In this document: positions 23,250 to 34,310 of the stretch, piece by piece
Position numbering within the stretch: the first letter of the stretch is position 1
Layout of the letters: the number at the start of each line of letters is the position of its first letter
Source: Dendrocalamus latiflorus
Lineage: Eukaryota > Streptophyta > Magnoliopsida > Poales > Poaceae
Reading direction: 5' to 3'
DNA length: 64,000 nucleotides
Assembly: GCA_017311315.1 (NCBI GenBank)
Contig: CM029666.1
Span: forward strand, 38,956,249-39,020,248
Position numbers and translations under genes: made by a program
Notes under the pieces: model-generated
Told to the model about the DNA's origin: nothing
Databases searched by the model: none
Seen by the model: only the letters and a program-made list of their open reading frames with translations

Positions 23250-24115
23250 GCAATTGGAAGAAGCCTGTATCGCTCGCTGAATGTAAAAAAAGATTAGATT
23301 GGGAAGATTGGAAGAAGGCAATAGAAACCGAATTACTATCTCTGAACAAAAGAGAAGTGTTTGGGCCCGTATGCCACACACCCCCTATGTGCACCCTATA
23401 GGGCATAAGTGGGTATTTGTTCGGAAGAGAAATGAAAGAAACGAAGTAGTGAGATACAAAGCAAGGCTGGTAGCACAAGGTTTCACTCAACGTCCAAGAG
23501 TTGATTATGAAGAAACCTACTCCCAAGTCATGAGTGGAATTACCTTTAGATATTTGATCTCAATGGCAGTGAATTTGAATCTAGAAATGAAATTGATGGA
23601 TGTGGTAACTGCATACCTTTATGAAAACTTGGATTCGGAGATTTATATGAAGGTCCCTGAAAGAATCCCAGTTCCGAACCAAGACAGACCAAACAGAAAT
23701 CTGTACAGTGTGAAGCTAAGAAAATCACTGTACGGACTAAAGAAATCTGGCAGGATGTGGTATAATCGCTTAAGTGACTTTCTATGCAAGAAAGACTAAA
23801 CGAACAATGAAGATTGTCTCTGTGTGTTTATACGACGATCCTAGAATGAATTTTATATAATCTCAGTGTATGTAGATGATCTGAATATTATCGGGACAAT
23901 GGAAGACATAAAAGAAGCAAGTTCTTACCTGGAGTCAGAATTTGAAATGAAAAATCTGGGCAAGACCAAATTCTGCTTAGGCCTGCAGCTCGAGCATGTT
24001 CCTGAAAGAATATTAGTACATCAGTCGGCCTACACCCAGAAGGTGTTAGAAAGGTTTGGTTTTGAGAATGCATACCCATTAAAAGTACCGATGATCGGGA
24101 GGTCTTTACAATAAG
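23250..24115 (+). pseudogene. Reverse transcriptase of Copia element 3 (broken)
   Basis: The region reads WEDWKKAIETELLSL, then in a shifted frame HKWVFVRKRN, YKARLVAQGFTQRPRVDYEE, LMDVVTAYLYENLDSEIYMK, SLYGLKKSGRMWYNRL, and after a stop at 23797 the catalytic YVDD box at 23869-23880. The order and spacing are those of a Copia reverse transcriptase. The reading frame changes near 23350 and again between 23800 and 23866. The V-T-A-YL motif matches the first catalytic region with the usual K/D-x-K-T-A-FL altered. Confidence 0.88.
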
Positions 24116-24179
24116 AAAAAGATCCTTTCCGACCTAGGGAAGAGGGGGAGGAAGTCCTGGGACCAGAATTCCCATACTT

Positions 24180-24830
24180 AAGTGCAGTATGAGCACTTAT
24201 GTATCTAGCAAACTGCACTAGACCGGACATTGCATTTGCCGTAAAGTTGTTAATAAGGTATAGTGCGGAACCTACCAAAAGGCATTGGCAGGGAATAAAG
24301 GATATCTTCCGATACTTCCAAGGAAGCAAGGACCTCAGATTGTTCTACAGAAAGAATCAAGATTTGAACTTAATTAGCTATGCATATGCTGGGTACCTGT
24401 CGGACCTGCATACTGCAAGGTCACAAACAGGCTATGTATTCCTATGTGGTAGAATTGCAATTTCCTGGAAATCGTCTAAGCAAAGTTTTGTAACGATTTC
24501 GATGAACTACTCAGAAATTATAGCACTGTATGAAGCCGCACAAGAATGTGCTTGACTTCGACGAATGATTCACCACATCTAGTAGTCATGTGGGATCACA
24601 ATTATCTATGAAGATAATGCAGCTTGCGTTGCACATGTGCAAACGGGCTATGTGAAGAGTCATCTCACAAAGCACGTCAACCCCAAGTTCTTTTATGCTC
24701 ATGAATTACAAAAGATGGACGAGATTAAAGTACTGCATACTAAGTCATGTGAAAATCTGGCAGATTTATTCACTAAGTCACTCCCTGCATCTAGTTTTGA
24801 AAGGTGTGTATGAGAAATTGGAATTATGAG
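24180..24830 (+). pseudogene. RNase H domain of Copia element 3 (broken)
   Basis: Sequence from 24199 reads MYLANCTRPDIAFAVKLL, then YAYAGYLSD, SQTGYVFLCG, and after a stop at 24553 a region with EDNAACV and KHVNPKFFYAH. The canonical Y-DAD/G start is YAYAG here, so an acidic catalytic residue appears replaced. At least two stops interrupt the domain. It is followed by the 3' non-coding region and the polypurine tract at 25116. Confidence 0.82.
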
Positions 24831-25124
24831 ACTTAAAGAAGTGCAGAATTCAGGGAAGAATTCTCTCAAGTCCGTTATTAAATCTTGATGATGAAGATCA
24901 AGTACCAAAAAGAATAAGTCCTGAAAATTGAATGAAATTAGGTGGATTGTACTCTTTTTCCCTTGACCAGTTTTCCTGAAGTTTCTCGACCAAGGTTTTT
25001 AATGAGCCAATTCGTGCATCGCAGCATAACATGTATCATGTACTCTTTCTCCAAATTTTTTCCACTGTGTTTTTATGGAGTTTTGATGAGGCATGAACGT
25101 GTCGGATGAGTGCACAAGGGGGAG

Positions 25125-25376
25125 TGTTAGGAAACCTGGGCTTGGGCCTGGGCCAGAAGCCTTGGCTCATAGTGAGCACCTCACCAGTAGACTATAAATT
25201 GGGAGCCGTACCAGCAGATTTTGTACAGATGCAATCAGAAAAGCAATAAAGAAAGACCAGGAGTTCTCTCTACCTCTCTGTGTTTTCAATCTATTATTCT
25301 GTCTTCTGTGATTGATCTTGTTTCGCATTAAGCGGAAGAAGCGATCGGACTGGTCGCCAGCGATGGTTCCTCAACA
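25125..25376 (+). repeat. 3' LTR of Copia element 3
   Basis: Starts tgttaggaaacctggg, ends ggttcctcaaca, and is followed by the duplicated target GATCC at 25377-25381. It carries about 6 extra bases (within cttgggcctgggcc) relative to the 5' LTR. Confidence 0.88.
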
Positions 25377-25381
25377 GATCC

Positions 25382-26480
25382 CACTTTTACGGTGCTTCTA
25401 CCTTGTGGTTGGCTGCAAGAGAACAAACCCACGATCACTGTCTATGCAACCTCGTCATCCTCGATCCCCTTCCACCACTTCGCAGCCTCTTAATTCCCCC
25501 CTCCTTTCCTTTCAACTATTTGGCTATTTAATTGGAATATTAAAAACTTTCAACTAGATAATCTTGAAAATTTTGAACTGGATTGTAACCTTTCAATTTG
25601 GATTTTAAAATTTTCAACCCTAGAATTCAAGTTTTCAACTCAAATTAAAAGAATCATCTTGGGAAATTCGGGATTTTCTACTCAAATTCAAAACTTTCAA
25701 TTCAATTTGACAAAAAATTCAACTCAAGATTCCACCACGATACTTTATAGTTTATACTTGAAAAACAAAACAATTTCAAATCAAACGCATCATGGCTAGC
25801 TTGTCGGCCTGCAGCGACGGTGGCGGCGCAGTCAAACAGCCGAAGCAGCGTGATCCCCGTGCAGTCCTGCACCTCTTGGCTAGCTTTCCGGCCCATAGTG
25901 CGCCGCAGCGATGGCGACGTGAGGAGCCAGGGGGCGGCGATGTGAGGGCAAACGAGAAGGAAGTTGCATGCGCCGGTGGGATTCACTGGGAGAAGACGAG
26001 CAATGCTTGCATCTAGGCTGACGCATGTTGCATGATAGGGATCCTCCCCCACGTGTCGCACGCGGGCGCGCGTCCTCACGGTAAGGCTGGTACGGCCGTC
26101 CACAAACTAGCTTTAGCGCCACTTTTGTGTCTGCAGACCTACTCTCTCCTCCATCATGCCCCTCCGTACGGTCCAGCTCTAGCATGAGCTCATTTTGCCC
26201 GTCCGATTTGCAGCCAATGTGGCGGATCAACTCTATTATTCTTTTAAGTATACGACTTATAACTTTTGGTTACAGATCTATTTTAAATAAACAAACGAGA
26301 TGATTTCTCTGTCGTTGTTTTAAAACGACTTATCTAAATAGACTTTTAAAGCAGTCTATTAGTTTATTGATATTCAATTTATTTGTATAAATATTTATAC
26401 TAGAATAAAAAGTCATTAAAAGTTATAGTCACAAACTATCACTCACACGAAAAGAACGTACTCTGTCATACTTGAGTAGT
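25382..26480. other. Region upstream of RADIALIS-like gene 1
   Basis: At about 25540-25740 there is a degenerate repeat of aaattttcaactcaaattc-like units. A possible small MITE with acgacttataactttt at its left and aaaagttatagtcac at its right spans about 26248-26436. No protein-coding gene is supported, although short GC-rich open frames exist at 25790-26230. Confidence 0.4.
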
Positions 26481-26551
26481 TGAGTGATAGGGCCATCAAT
26501 ATCGCCGGTTCTTTTGCTCGTCGGAGTTGCCCTCAAGCAGCCTCCCCAACC

Positions 26552-26558
26552 CTATATA
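26552..26558 (+). promoter_or_regulatory. Possible TATA box of RADIALIS-like gene 1
   Basis: The motif tatatat in accctatatattc lies 132-138 bp before the ATG at 26690, a plausible distance for a plant promoter with a short 5' leader. It is supported by position and motif only. Confidence 0.45.
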
Positions 26559-26689
26559 TTCAATTCTCGCCCGGCAAGCCTAATCGCAGGAACCATTTCA
26601 AAACACTTTTCCTTCCGTCGGTTACAGAACTAGTCGTTGAACTACAAACCTCTCCTGGAGACCAGGGCCCGTCCGTTTCAAGCATCATC

Positions 26690-26965
26690 ATGGCATCCAA
26701 CTCCAAGGGCTCGTCGCCGTCGCCGGCGTCGCAGTGGACGCAGCGGCAGAACAAGGTGTTCGAGCTCGCCCTGGCGGTGTACGACACGGAAGCCCCAGAT
26801 CGGTGGCAGAACGTGGCCCGCTACATGGGCGGCACCAAGTCCGTCGAGGAGGTGCGCCGCCACTACGAGCAGCTCGTCGAGGACGTCGCGCAGATCGCGT
26901 CTGGCCGCGTGCCGTTCCCCTGTTACAGCACCACGCCGCCCGGTGCCAGCGCCAACGGCCGCTGA
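26690..26965 (+). CDS. RADIALIS-like small SANT/MYB-type protein (gene 1)
   Basis: This 91-residue protein starts at ATG 26690 (context atcatcATGGC). An upstream in-frame extension to 26480 is open but has no family likeness. A single SANT domain fills residues 16-70: WTQRQNKVFELALAVYD, then DRWQNVARYMGG, then VEEVRRHYEQLVEDV, and the family-specific end ASGRVPFPCY. RADIALIS-like proteins are nuclear one-repeat MYB relatives; in snapdragon RADIALIS opposes DIVARICATA by competing for a shared partner. Length is normal. A good splice donor (gag|gtaagt at 26996) lies after the stop, with an acceptor-like gtgattgtgcag ending near 27471, so an intron in the 3' UTR is likely. Gene 2 at 39205 is a close relative. 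The sequence looks intact, and the exact target is unknown. Confidence 0.92.
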   Translation: MASNSKGSSPSPASQWTQRQNKVFELALAVYDTEAPDRWQNVARYMGGTKSVEEVRRHYEQLVEDVAQIASGRVPFPCYSTTPPGASANGR

Positions 26966-28364
26966 AGTTCCGCCGCCGGCGACGATGCAGCTGAGAGGTA
27001 AGTAACCTCACCCTGTTGCCTTGCTGCCTGTGTACTGTTTCAAGATTGTAACTAGCCATTTGCTCCGAATTAAGAAACGAAGATATTATTAGTATTAAGT
27101 GCATGCAACATGCCATTTAATCATTCATGTGAGCTGGTGCACAAATAAGGTCACCTGAGATATGATAGTTCGTGCTCGAAAAAGCATGTACCATGGGATT
27201 TAGTCTTAATCAAATTGAATTGTAGTGTATTATGTCATGCCAGTGGCGTGGCGGTGATAATGTTTATTATTGCCTAGACAGCCGTCCAGGATGAGAATTC
27301 CGATGGTTGATTGGTACGATGAGCCTCTTAACCTTGTTAGGTGTCACCTTGGCAACTTTCATTTACGCTAATTAACTATGCTTTAGTAGTACGTACTGTT
27401 CGTGCCTCGAGATACACATCAGTTCGTGGCTGAGTTCTTTATTGTACGTACAATGTTATCGTGATTGTGCAGGAATGATGTAATCACCAAGTTCCCACGT
27501 GCATCAAAGTGTACTAGATTCAGTTGTTAATTAATTATTAGGAATGGTGACTCGTCTATCAAGTGTATGTTCACTCTTGTGGCTAGAGGTACCCTCGCCG
27601 CCAGAATTGCCAAATCTAAGGTTGGGCTAACCAGGTGCATATACACTGGAATACTTAAGAGAACGACCATCAATTTGTTAACGGTTAAATGTTCACCGTA
27701 AGAAATTTCCTATACAAATAATATATATTAATATATAGATGCAAAATGTACACATAAAAGTCATGCATCATTGACGGCCGATTACTATTCACGGAACCCT
27801 GTCATATATACAATTCATTAATAAACTCTCTGAGTTCTCACAGGCCTTACAATTTGGTTACAGGTTTAAGTATCTAAAGCTTAAGTGAAGAGAAGGGATT
27901 GCACAATGGCTACGATGATACCCATATATATAGTGCAAGTGCAACTGTCCTATTCATATGTAGAGCTCGGTCCAGTGTGTACGTCGAAACAGGAAATGGG
28001 CAGCAAGCTAGCTAGAACGTCAAGATCAATGGCCGGTCTTTGATCTTGTACGTATATCAAATTAAGCTTTTGAGCTGTCAAGCGATAAGAATGCTTCATA
28101 TATATGTATGCTTCTCTCCCGCAATCGATCACACAATGTTGTGAATCAATGACAGCATTTCCATTATTCTCGTGGGTCAATTGGCTAGATACTTCCAAAT
28201 TTCATTCGTATTAAAAAAAAGGTACTTCCAAATTTCATAAAACTAGCTAAATCTCACTGCGATTTACCGGGGGACAGGCTAATACGTGCAATGGATTTTA
28301 CTGCGACCAGTTATCCCCTCCAGTAAAATTTCATAAGGACTCATTGCAAAGCGTAGGGTCGGTA
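26966..28364. other. 3' flank of gene 1 and spacer
   Basis: Contains the probable 3' UTR intron (26996 to about 27471) of RADIALIS-like gene 1 and AT-rich DNA beyond it. No further gene or repeat family was recognised. Confidence 0.45.
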
Positions 28365-30240
28365 TGTCAACAGGGGTAAATAGCGCCTTCAAAGTTTTCT
28401 CCTATTTGTAGATCCTTCACTCCAATAGCTACAGAGCAATAAAGATCAGGATTGGAATCTAACACCAAAGCAAGCAACTCATGAAACCAAAATCTAAAGA
28501 ACTTAGGCTCTGGCGGTCAGACCGGCTACCAGGGCGGTTTGACTGGTGCCTGGCGGTCTAACTGCCGGCTAGGCTCCGGTCTGACCGGAGGGGGTTGTCT
28601 GACCGCTCCCTTGTTCCAGAATTGGAAATTTCAGCCTGAGCTGGTGCAACTTTTGATGCAAATCCAAAAATAAGTCCAAATAAAATAAAATTTTGCACAT
28701 AACTTACTTAAGGTCTCAGAGACCTATTCCATTCAAGGAGTACAAGAATCCATATCAAAATTCAGATATTTTTCAAGAGCAAGCAAGATTACATCAAAAC
28801 CGGGCAAAAAATAAAAAAATAAGGAATATAATTTGCTCGTGGGTGTAGGATAGCTAAGATAGTTTTAGATGTATTCTAATATGACACAGCAAGCAAGAAC
28901 ACATGAAGATTAGAGACAAAAACCATCGGAACACGAAATCTCATGTTGAGGTCAAATCCAAGCAAAACCGGGCAACTTCAAGAATTTGGCAAAATTGATG
29001 CCTAGATGGATGGGGATTGATCTCCATGAGTATCTCCATCACTAACATGTCCTTAGCATCCAATAAGATTAAGAAGGGGAGAGACAAGATCAAAACCAAC
29101 AAGATCAAGAATAAATCAACCAAAATAAGAGGGATCCATCAGAGATGAATAAAGTTGATATATTGCTACTTTAGGATGAAGATTTTATAACTACTCCATC
29201 TGGAGATAAGAAAACAAATCACAATACTTACACTTCTCAAACCCTAATCCTAGAACACTTGACTTCAATTAGAAAAGATAAGATGGTTTGATGCTTAACT
29301 ATCAAGTCTTCATCCCAACCCACTAAATAGATAGGCAATCACCACCTATATAACTCTAATGGATACTATCCATTAGCACATATAGGGGAACCCATTAACC
29401 CCCACACAATACGGATTTTACTCACACACTACACTTATGCAAGCTTTTCTAAGCATGTAAGCTTGAATCTGCTAAGTCTTTAGACTTTGATCCACTTTTG
29501 ATCTTCTCAGTTTCTCCTTGACTTAAACCACTTTCCCAAGCATCACTCAAGCGCAGCGGTTTTGACCAACGTAGTTTTCGGTAATTTTGGCCAACTTACC
29601 AAAATACCCTTCCTAGACCTAGTCTTCATCTTTCCTTGCAAGCAATCATCATACTTGCCATGTGTAGGTGCACCACTGGCTTGCCACACGTCAGCAAGTC
29701 TCTCCCGTTCTGGTTCCATCAAAGCACGTCTCAATCGAACCAATCAAGCCACATGTTGCAACCCGTCGCTTGAACTTCCCTTCAACATTTCCTGCCATTC
29801 TCATGCCATGCTTGAGCTCAGCCATCTCACCTGGCATTCTTGGTCATTCTGGGTCTTAGTTCCTCCATGAGCATAGCTCCAATCCTCGTCATTGACAATG
29901 GTTGACTCTAACCTTCCTGCACATCCAAAGATAAATAAATCATTTCTTGGCACAAATTCTTCACAACTTAACCCACATTAGTTGAAATATGCATCATGTA
30001 ACATATATGCTCTGACCTAGGTTAAACCAAATTACCCCATGACCAAAATTCCCAAAATCTCAATTTTTAGCGAAAGTGAACGGAATTGTTGGTCAAACTG
30101 TTGCCTCCAATTCATCCTATTTGACAATGGTTCATCACTTGGTCCTTCAATCTCTCTCTTGATGTACCCATTAGCAATTTCTCAAAAATACATCTAAGAG
30201 ATGGTTTCAGAATTAAAGAGATAATTTTGCAAATAGAAGC
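28365..30240 (-). mobile_element. Copia LTR (3') with short internal remnant
   Basis: Sequence from about 28365 (tgtcaacaggggtaaa) to 30149 (ggtccttca) has the layout of the reverse-strand Copia LTRs seen at 8283 and 16134: a ggggtaaat/ggggtgaat start, ggtcagaccgg motifs (28518-28600), a shared cttcacaactta stretch and a final reverse polypurine tract (atctctctcttgatg, 30150-30164). About 75 bp of internal sequence follow, then unrelated LTR-like DNA begins at 30242. The left boundary is approximate. Confidence 0.6.
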
Positions 30241-30241
30241 T

Positions 30242-31780
30242 TGTCGGGACCCGGAGCAGCAACTCCGGAACCCTTTGTGTAAATCGCACTATCTCAGGAA
30301 AAGCTAGTGCACATAGTGAAAACAAAGACAAATATCATGCGTAATGATAAAACTTATTTAACTAATATGAGCCTGATGGCCAAAGTTTACAATAATAGCA
30401 AAAGAAGACAGCGGAAGATAAACAAGAAGCAGCAGCCCATCCAGCCTTCCCACAAGGCGAATGACTGTAAGACGTGGCCTACTCGCAATCCTCACCGAAG
30501 TCGTCAAAGGCTTCCTCTAAAAAGAAGTTAGATTGAGCAACATGAGTACAAAAAGTACTCCACAAGTTACACCAGAAAATTAACAGAGTTAATGCATGCA
30601 TATGGAGTGTCAAAGGAAGGCATAATATGGTTAATTTGCATAAAAGGCAACATTTGAAATAAATATCATAAAGTAAGTGCAAAAGCTGATTTTGATACAG
30701 TAAGTAAAACAACGTTGTAAGCAAAATAGTTATCGTTAGTGCAGGTCCATCCCCCACACTAACCTAACCACGGGCATCCCACCCGGACCATCTTTCCAAA
30801 CAAAAATGTATGGATTCCATCCATACATACATTTTTAAAATCTCTCATGGATTCCATCCATCCATAAAGTTTTTGTAAACCATTTTGAAAACCGAAGTCT
30901 AATCCATGAAAAACTTTACTCAGCTTGCCCATGACCGTAGGCATGGCTATCCAGGATATATTATACACTCTGCAGAGGTTGTATAGCTTTACCCACAAGA
31001 CATGATCATCCCTTTTTGCCACCGGATTAACACACTTCCTTAGGTGTGCGGCCAGGAGATCATGATAAGGCCTTTACAATGATCCGTTGTCAACATAATC
31101 ACGCCGCCACTAAGGTTTCACCACAACATGAATCCACATGTTGGAGCCCCCTCTTGTGCCTTGTGAGACTTCTCACATCCAACGCCGCGCCCACATTCAG
31201 CCTATAGCGAGATTAAGTTGAAACTTCACAAATTATTCGGGCAGGTCTGTCCCATACCAGACTTGTGGTAGTATGATAGGACTTTGCAACAGTAGCTCAC
31301 AGACCGGTCCTTAACTTGACTTAGGCCTAACCACGAACCGCTTGTGCCTTGCAATTGACATCGTGTCACCAAACAACGATGCATGCCAGCAAGCACCCAC
31401 CACCATACCAATGCCTAAGTCTAAACCAAGTTTTTGTATTTTGTTTGAAAATAATCTCATCAGCATTCTTGACTCACCAAAGTCGAGAATCCAGTTGTAA
31501 AGTTCATCATTTTATGTGAAGGATCTTCCCAAATAATTATTCTAAGCATGGCTAAGCATTTCTACAAAATTTCTAGTTAGTGCTAATGTACCAACTAGGT
31601 TTTACCTAGGGTTGACAAAGTACAATGGCATTCAAAGACAAATTTGGCTATACAAAGGATTTAGGCTTAACTACACTTTAAACTGAATTTAAACTAGACC
31701 TTGGATAGAAATTATGCATGCATAATGAATTTAAAAACAACATAATAGTTTAAAATAATGGGGTCAACATGGTCAAAGGT
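30242..31780 (-). repeat. LTR-like block A (reverse orientation)
   Basis: Starts tgtcgggacccggagcagc and includes gcaggtccatcccccacac and tccatgaaaaactttactc. It is repeated in inverted orientation at 32655-34199 and in the same orientation at 36385-37350. No protein is encoded. The TG-type end, presence of several copies and lack of coding sequence fit a gypsy-type LTR, but no internal domains confirm this. Confidence 0.6.
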
Positions 31781-32654
31781 GTAACTTCCCTTGCTCGAAG
31801 ACCTGGTGCGATTCGTCGAGGTCGTTCACTCCGAGATCGTCAAAATCTATGCGCGAAGAGCCATACAAATAAAATTCAAATAAAATTCAAAAAAAGTCTA
31901 GATTTGGGTAATTTAGGATTTTAGAAGAATTTAAAATTTTGAACGGGTCAAATCGGAGTTAAAATGGGTAAATACGGGCTTCCGGAAGTTTAAAAAGAGA
32001 GAAAATGAAAAAGGTAATTTTCTGGAATTATTTTTGTACTGAAAAAGAATATTTATGAAGTCAGCAAAATTTTGAATTTTGGGCGGGAATTATTTTTAAA
32101 AAGAAGGGCTGACGTGGCCGGCCACGCGGCTGCCACGTGGGCACGGGCCGGCTGACATGGCCGAGTCGGACAGCGGCGTGCTTGCCAGAGCGCAGGCGCT
32201 CGGAGGCGGCCGGCGAGGGGCGGCGGGGGTAGAGGAGGCGGCGGCGGTTTTGGGGCTTACCGGCACCGGCTCGAGAGGTGGTCGGAGTAGGGCAGCGGTG
32301 AGGAGAGAGAGCGGCGGCGGTTTGAGCTTGGGGACGGCGGCTCCAATGGGTGGGGCACTCGGCCGAAGGTGGGAAGAGGGGAGGCGGCGAGAGGCGATGC
32401 CGAAGGAGGCTCCCCCAGGGGGGCTTTTATAGGGGGAAGGGGGGCGCACGGTCATCGGAAAACCTGGGGAGGAACCGGCTTGGGCGGTGGGAATGCGGGC
32501 GGGGCGGTGCCATTAACGGCCGGTGGGGTGCGGCGACGAGGGGGAGAGGCCCGAGGTGGCACTTAGGAGGTGTGCTCGGCCGGGAAACCCGACGCCGCCA
32601 AAGGAATTTCTAACCAGCAGCAAGATTTCCCTACCAACGTCAATGAAGAAAAGT
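31781..32654. other. Spacer with GC-rich segment between inverted LTR-like blocks
   Basis: The first 300 bp are AT-rich. From about 32105 to 32620 the sequence is strongly GC-rich with many gcggcgg runs, giving long open frames on both strands (for example 32096-32455 reverse) of proline/alanine/arginine-rich composition. No known domain is seen. It may be the U3 or leader part of the block A element. Confidence 0.4.
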
Positions 32655-34199
32655 CTCCTTGACCATGTTGTGTCCATGTTTTTCAAAACTATTTACTATT
32701 TCAAATTTAATTGCATTGCTATGTTACATAAAATGTTAACTTCTGTCTTAAGGATATTAGTCAAACCAACATTGTTATATCCTTATTTGTTTTGAAATCC
32801 CTATACCATTGTCACCTTAGGATGTCCTTGTCTTAGTATTGTGATTATTATAACATTTGATAACTCTAGAAATGGTAGCAACTGCTTAGACAAACTATTT
32901 GACCATTATAACCCAGGGGTGGAAAATTATTATCATGTGCCTTAAATTTTCATTTTAGTAAACTTCTGGCAATAGGTATTGCTGCTGTTTTTGAAGTAAA
33001 ATAAAATGATAAAAATAATTTAGACTTGGGCAGATGGTAAATCTAGGTTGGTGCAAATTGAGCACGGGACTTTGTATCGTGAATGTGCTGCCCTAGTCAA
33101 TTAAGGAGTAACGCTTGTAATTGTCCAAACTAAGCACTACCATACAACCACAAGTCTGAATGGGTATGACCTAGCTAATTAATTTGCAACGGCTTAGCTC
33201 AGATTCCGCTAGATGGTTATTGCCACATGGCATAAGTGGGGGCTTCTGACTTGGGCAAATTGAACCCATTCAGTGGTGAAACTTTAGCGGGTGAATTCTA
33301 GTTAAGTTAGTGCATTGTAAAGGCTCTTGTCATGATCTCTCCATCGTACACCTAAGGAAGTATGTAAATTGCGTGGCAATATGAGATGATCATGTCTTGT
33401 GGGTAAAGTTGTACAACCTCTGTAGAATGTAAAACTTTGAATAGCCATGCCCACTATCAAGGACGGGCAATATACGCTTTTACATGATAGGTCTTGGTTT
33501 TGGTTTCAAAGAAAAAGCTTTGGGAAGTCTGGGAGTGGTTAGAGCACTCAGGTGTGTTCTAGTAGATAGCGCCAGTCAGGTAGACAAAACCAGATTCATT
33601 GAACCTTGCTAGTTAGAGCTTAATACTAGCGTTGGCAGCTAGAATGTAACCTTCGCTAGAAATTATCTAGTTTCCTCTATTGCAATTAATTTGTTAAATT
33701 GATGCTTTGGAAATCTATAATTGTAATTGAACTTAAAGTGCTACTTGGTGCAAAAGAACCATATTATCCTTTCTTTATTAAGCCTTGCATATAATTGCAT
33801 TTTTCTAAGACCTATGGAGTACTCTATATACTCACCTTGCAATCTACATAAACATCTCAGAGGATTACAAAGAAATAGAAGGAGGAGTCTATGACTACTT
33901 TGTGTGTGAATTCGATGAAGGCTTTCCAGCGTTCTAGGTTGCGCTTCCCTAGTCAATTGCCTGTGGTAAATTGATGGGTCACTGTCAGAGTTTATTACCT
34001 TTTGCTTCTGTTAAGTATGTAATTTTGTGATGTTTTGTAGCCATAATTGTATTAAGTGGCCATAAGGCTGGTACTCTATTATTGTAATAAAGCTTTGTGA
34101 GTTATGTAATTATCACTATTTAATTATGTGCACTAGCTTTGATCTGAAACTAGTGTAGTAATACACAAAGGATTTATATTCAGAGAACTGGTCCTGATA
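32655..34199 (+). repeat. LTR-like block B (inverted copy of block A)
   Basis: Reads ttgaccatgttg, then tgtgggtaaagttgtacaac near 33398, and tgtgcactagctttg with acacaaagg near 34125-34170, which are the reverse complements of motifs in block A in the matching order. Divergence is considerable. The end is placed at ggtcctgata (about 34199), matching the tgtcgggacc end of block A. Confidence 0.6.
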
Positions 34200-34310
34200 G
34201 AAAGACAGGAGGCATGGCTCTAGACACTCACAAGTGAAGAAACTCCTTTAATAGACCTCAAGACACGCATCCTCTCCTTTCTCTCAATCTATACTCTACA
34301 AAAGTAGAAC

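Larger units (their letters stand above)
15473..25376 (+). mobile_element. Copia retrotransposon 3, both LTRs, TSD GATCC
   Basis: LTRs of 246 and 252 bp (15473-15718 and 25125-25376) flank leader, gag, integrase, reverse transcriptase and RNase H in Copia order on the plus strand. The target duplication GATCC is perfect at 15468-15472 and 25377-25381. The polypurine run aagggggag at 25116-25124 adjoins the 3' LTR. I count roughly 19 substitutions plus an about 6-bp gap between the LTRs, so it is older than the element at 46250. Coding parts are full of stops and frameshifts. A reverse-strand Copia 3' fragment sits within its leader (16134 to about 20165). Confidence 0.9.

Noticed and set aside
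26560..27116. Reverse-strand and other-frame open frames over RADIALIS-like gene 1
   Set aside because: They are shadows of the GC-rich coding sequence of the real gene and have no family likeness.
32096..32613. GC-rich open frames on both strands
   Set aside because: Low-complexity Pro/Ala/Gly/Arg composition, no domain, and overlapping frames on both strands. Treated as transposon non-coding sequence.
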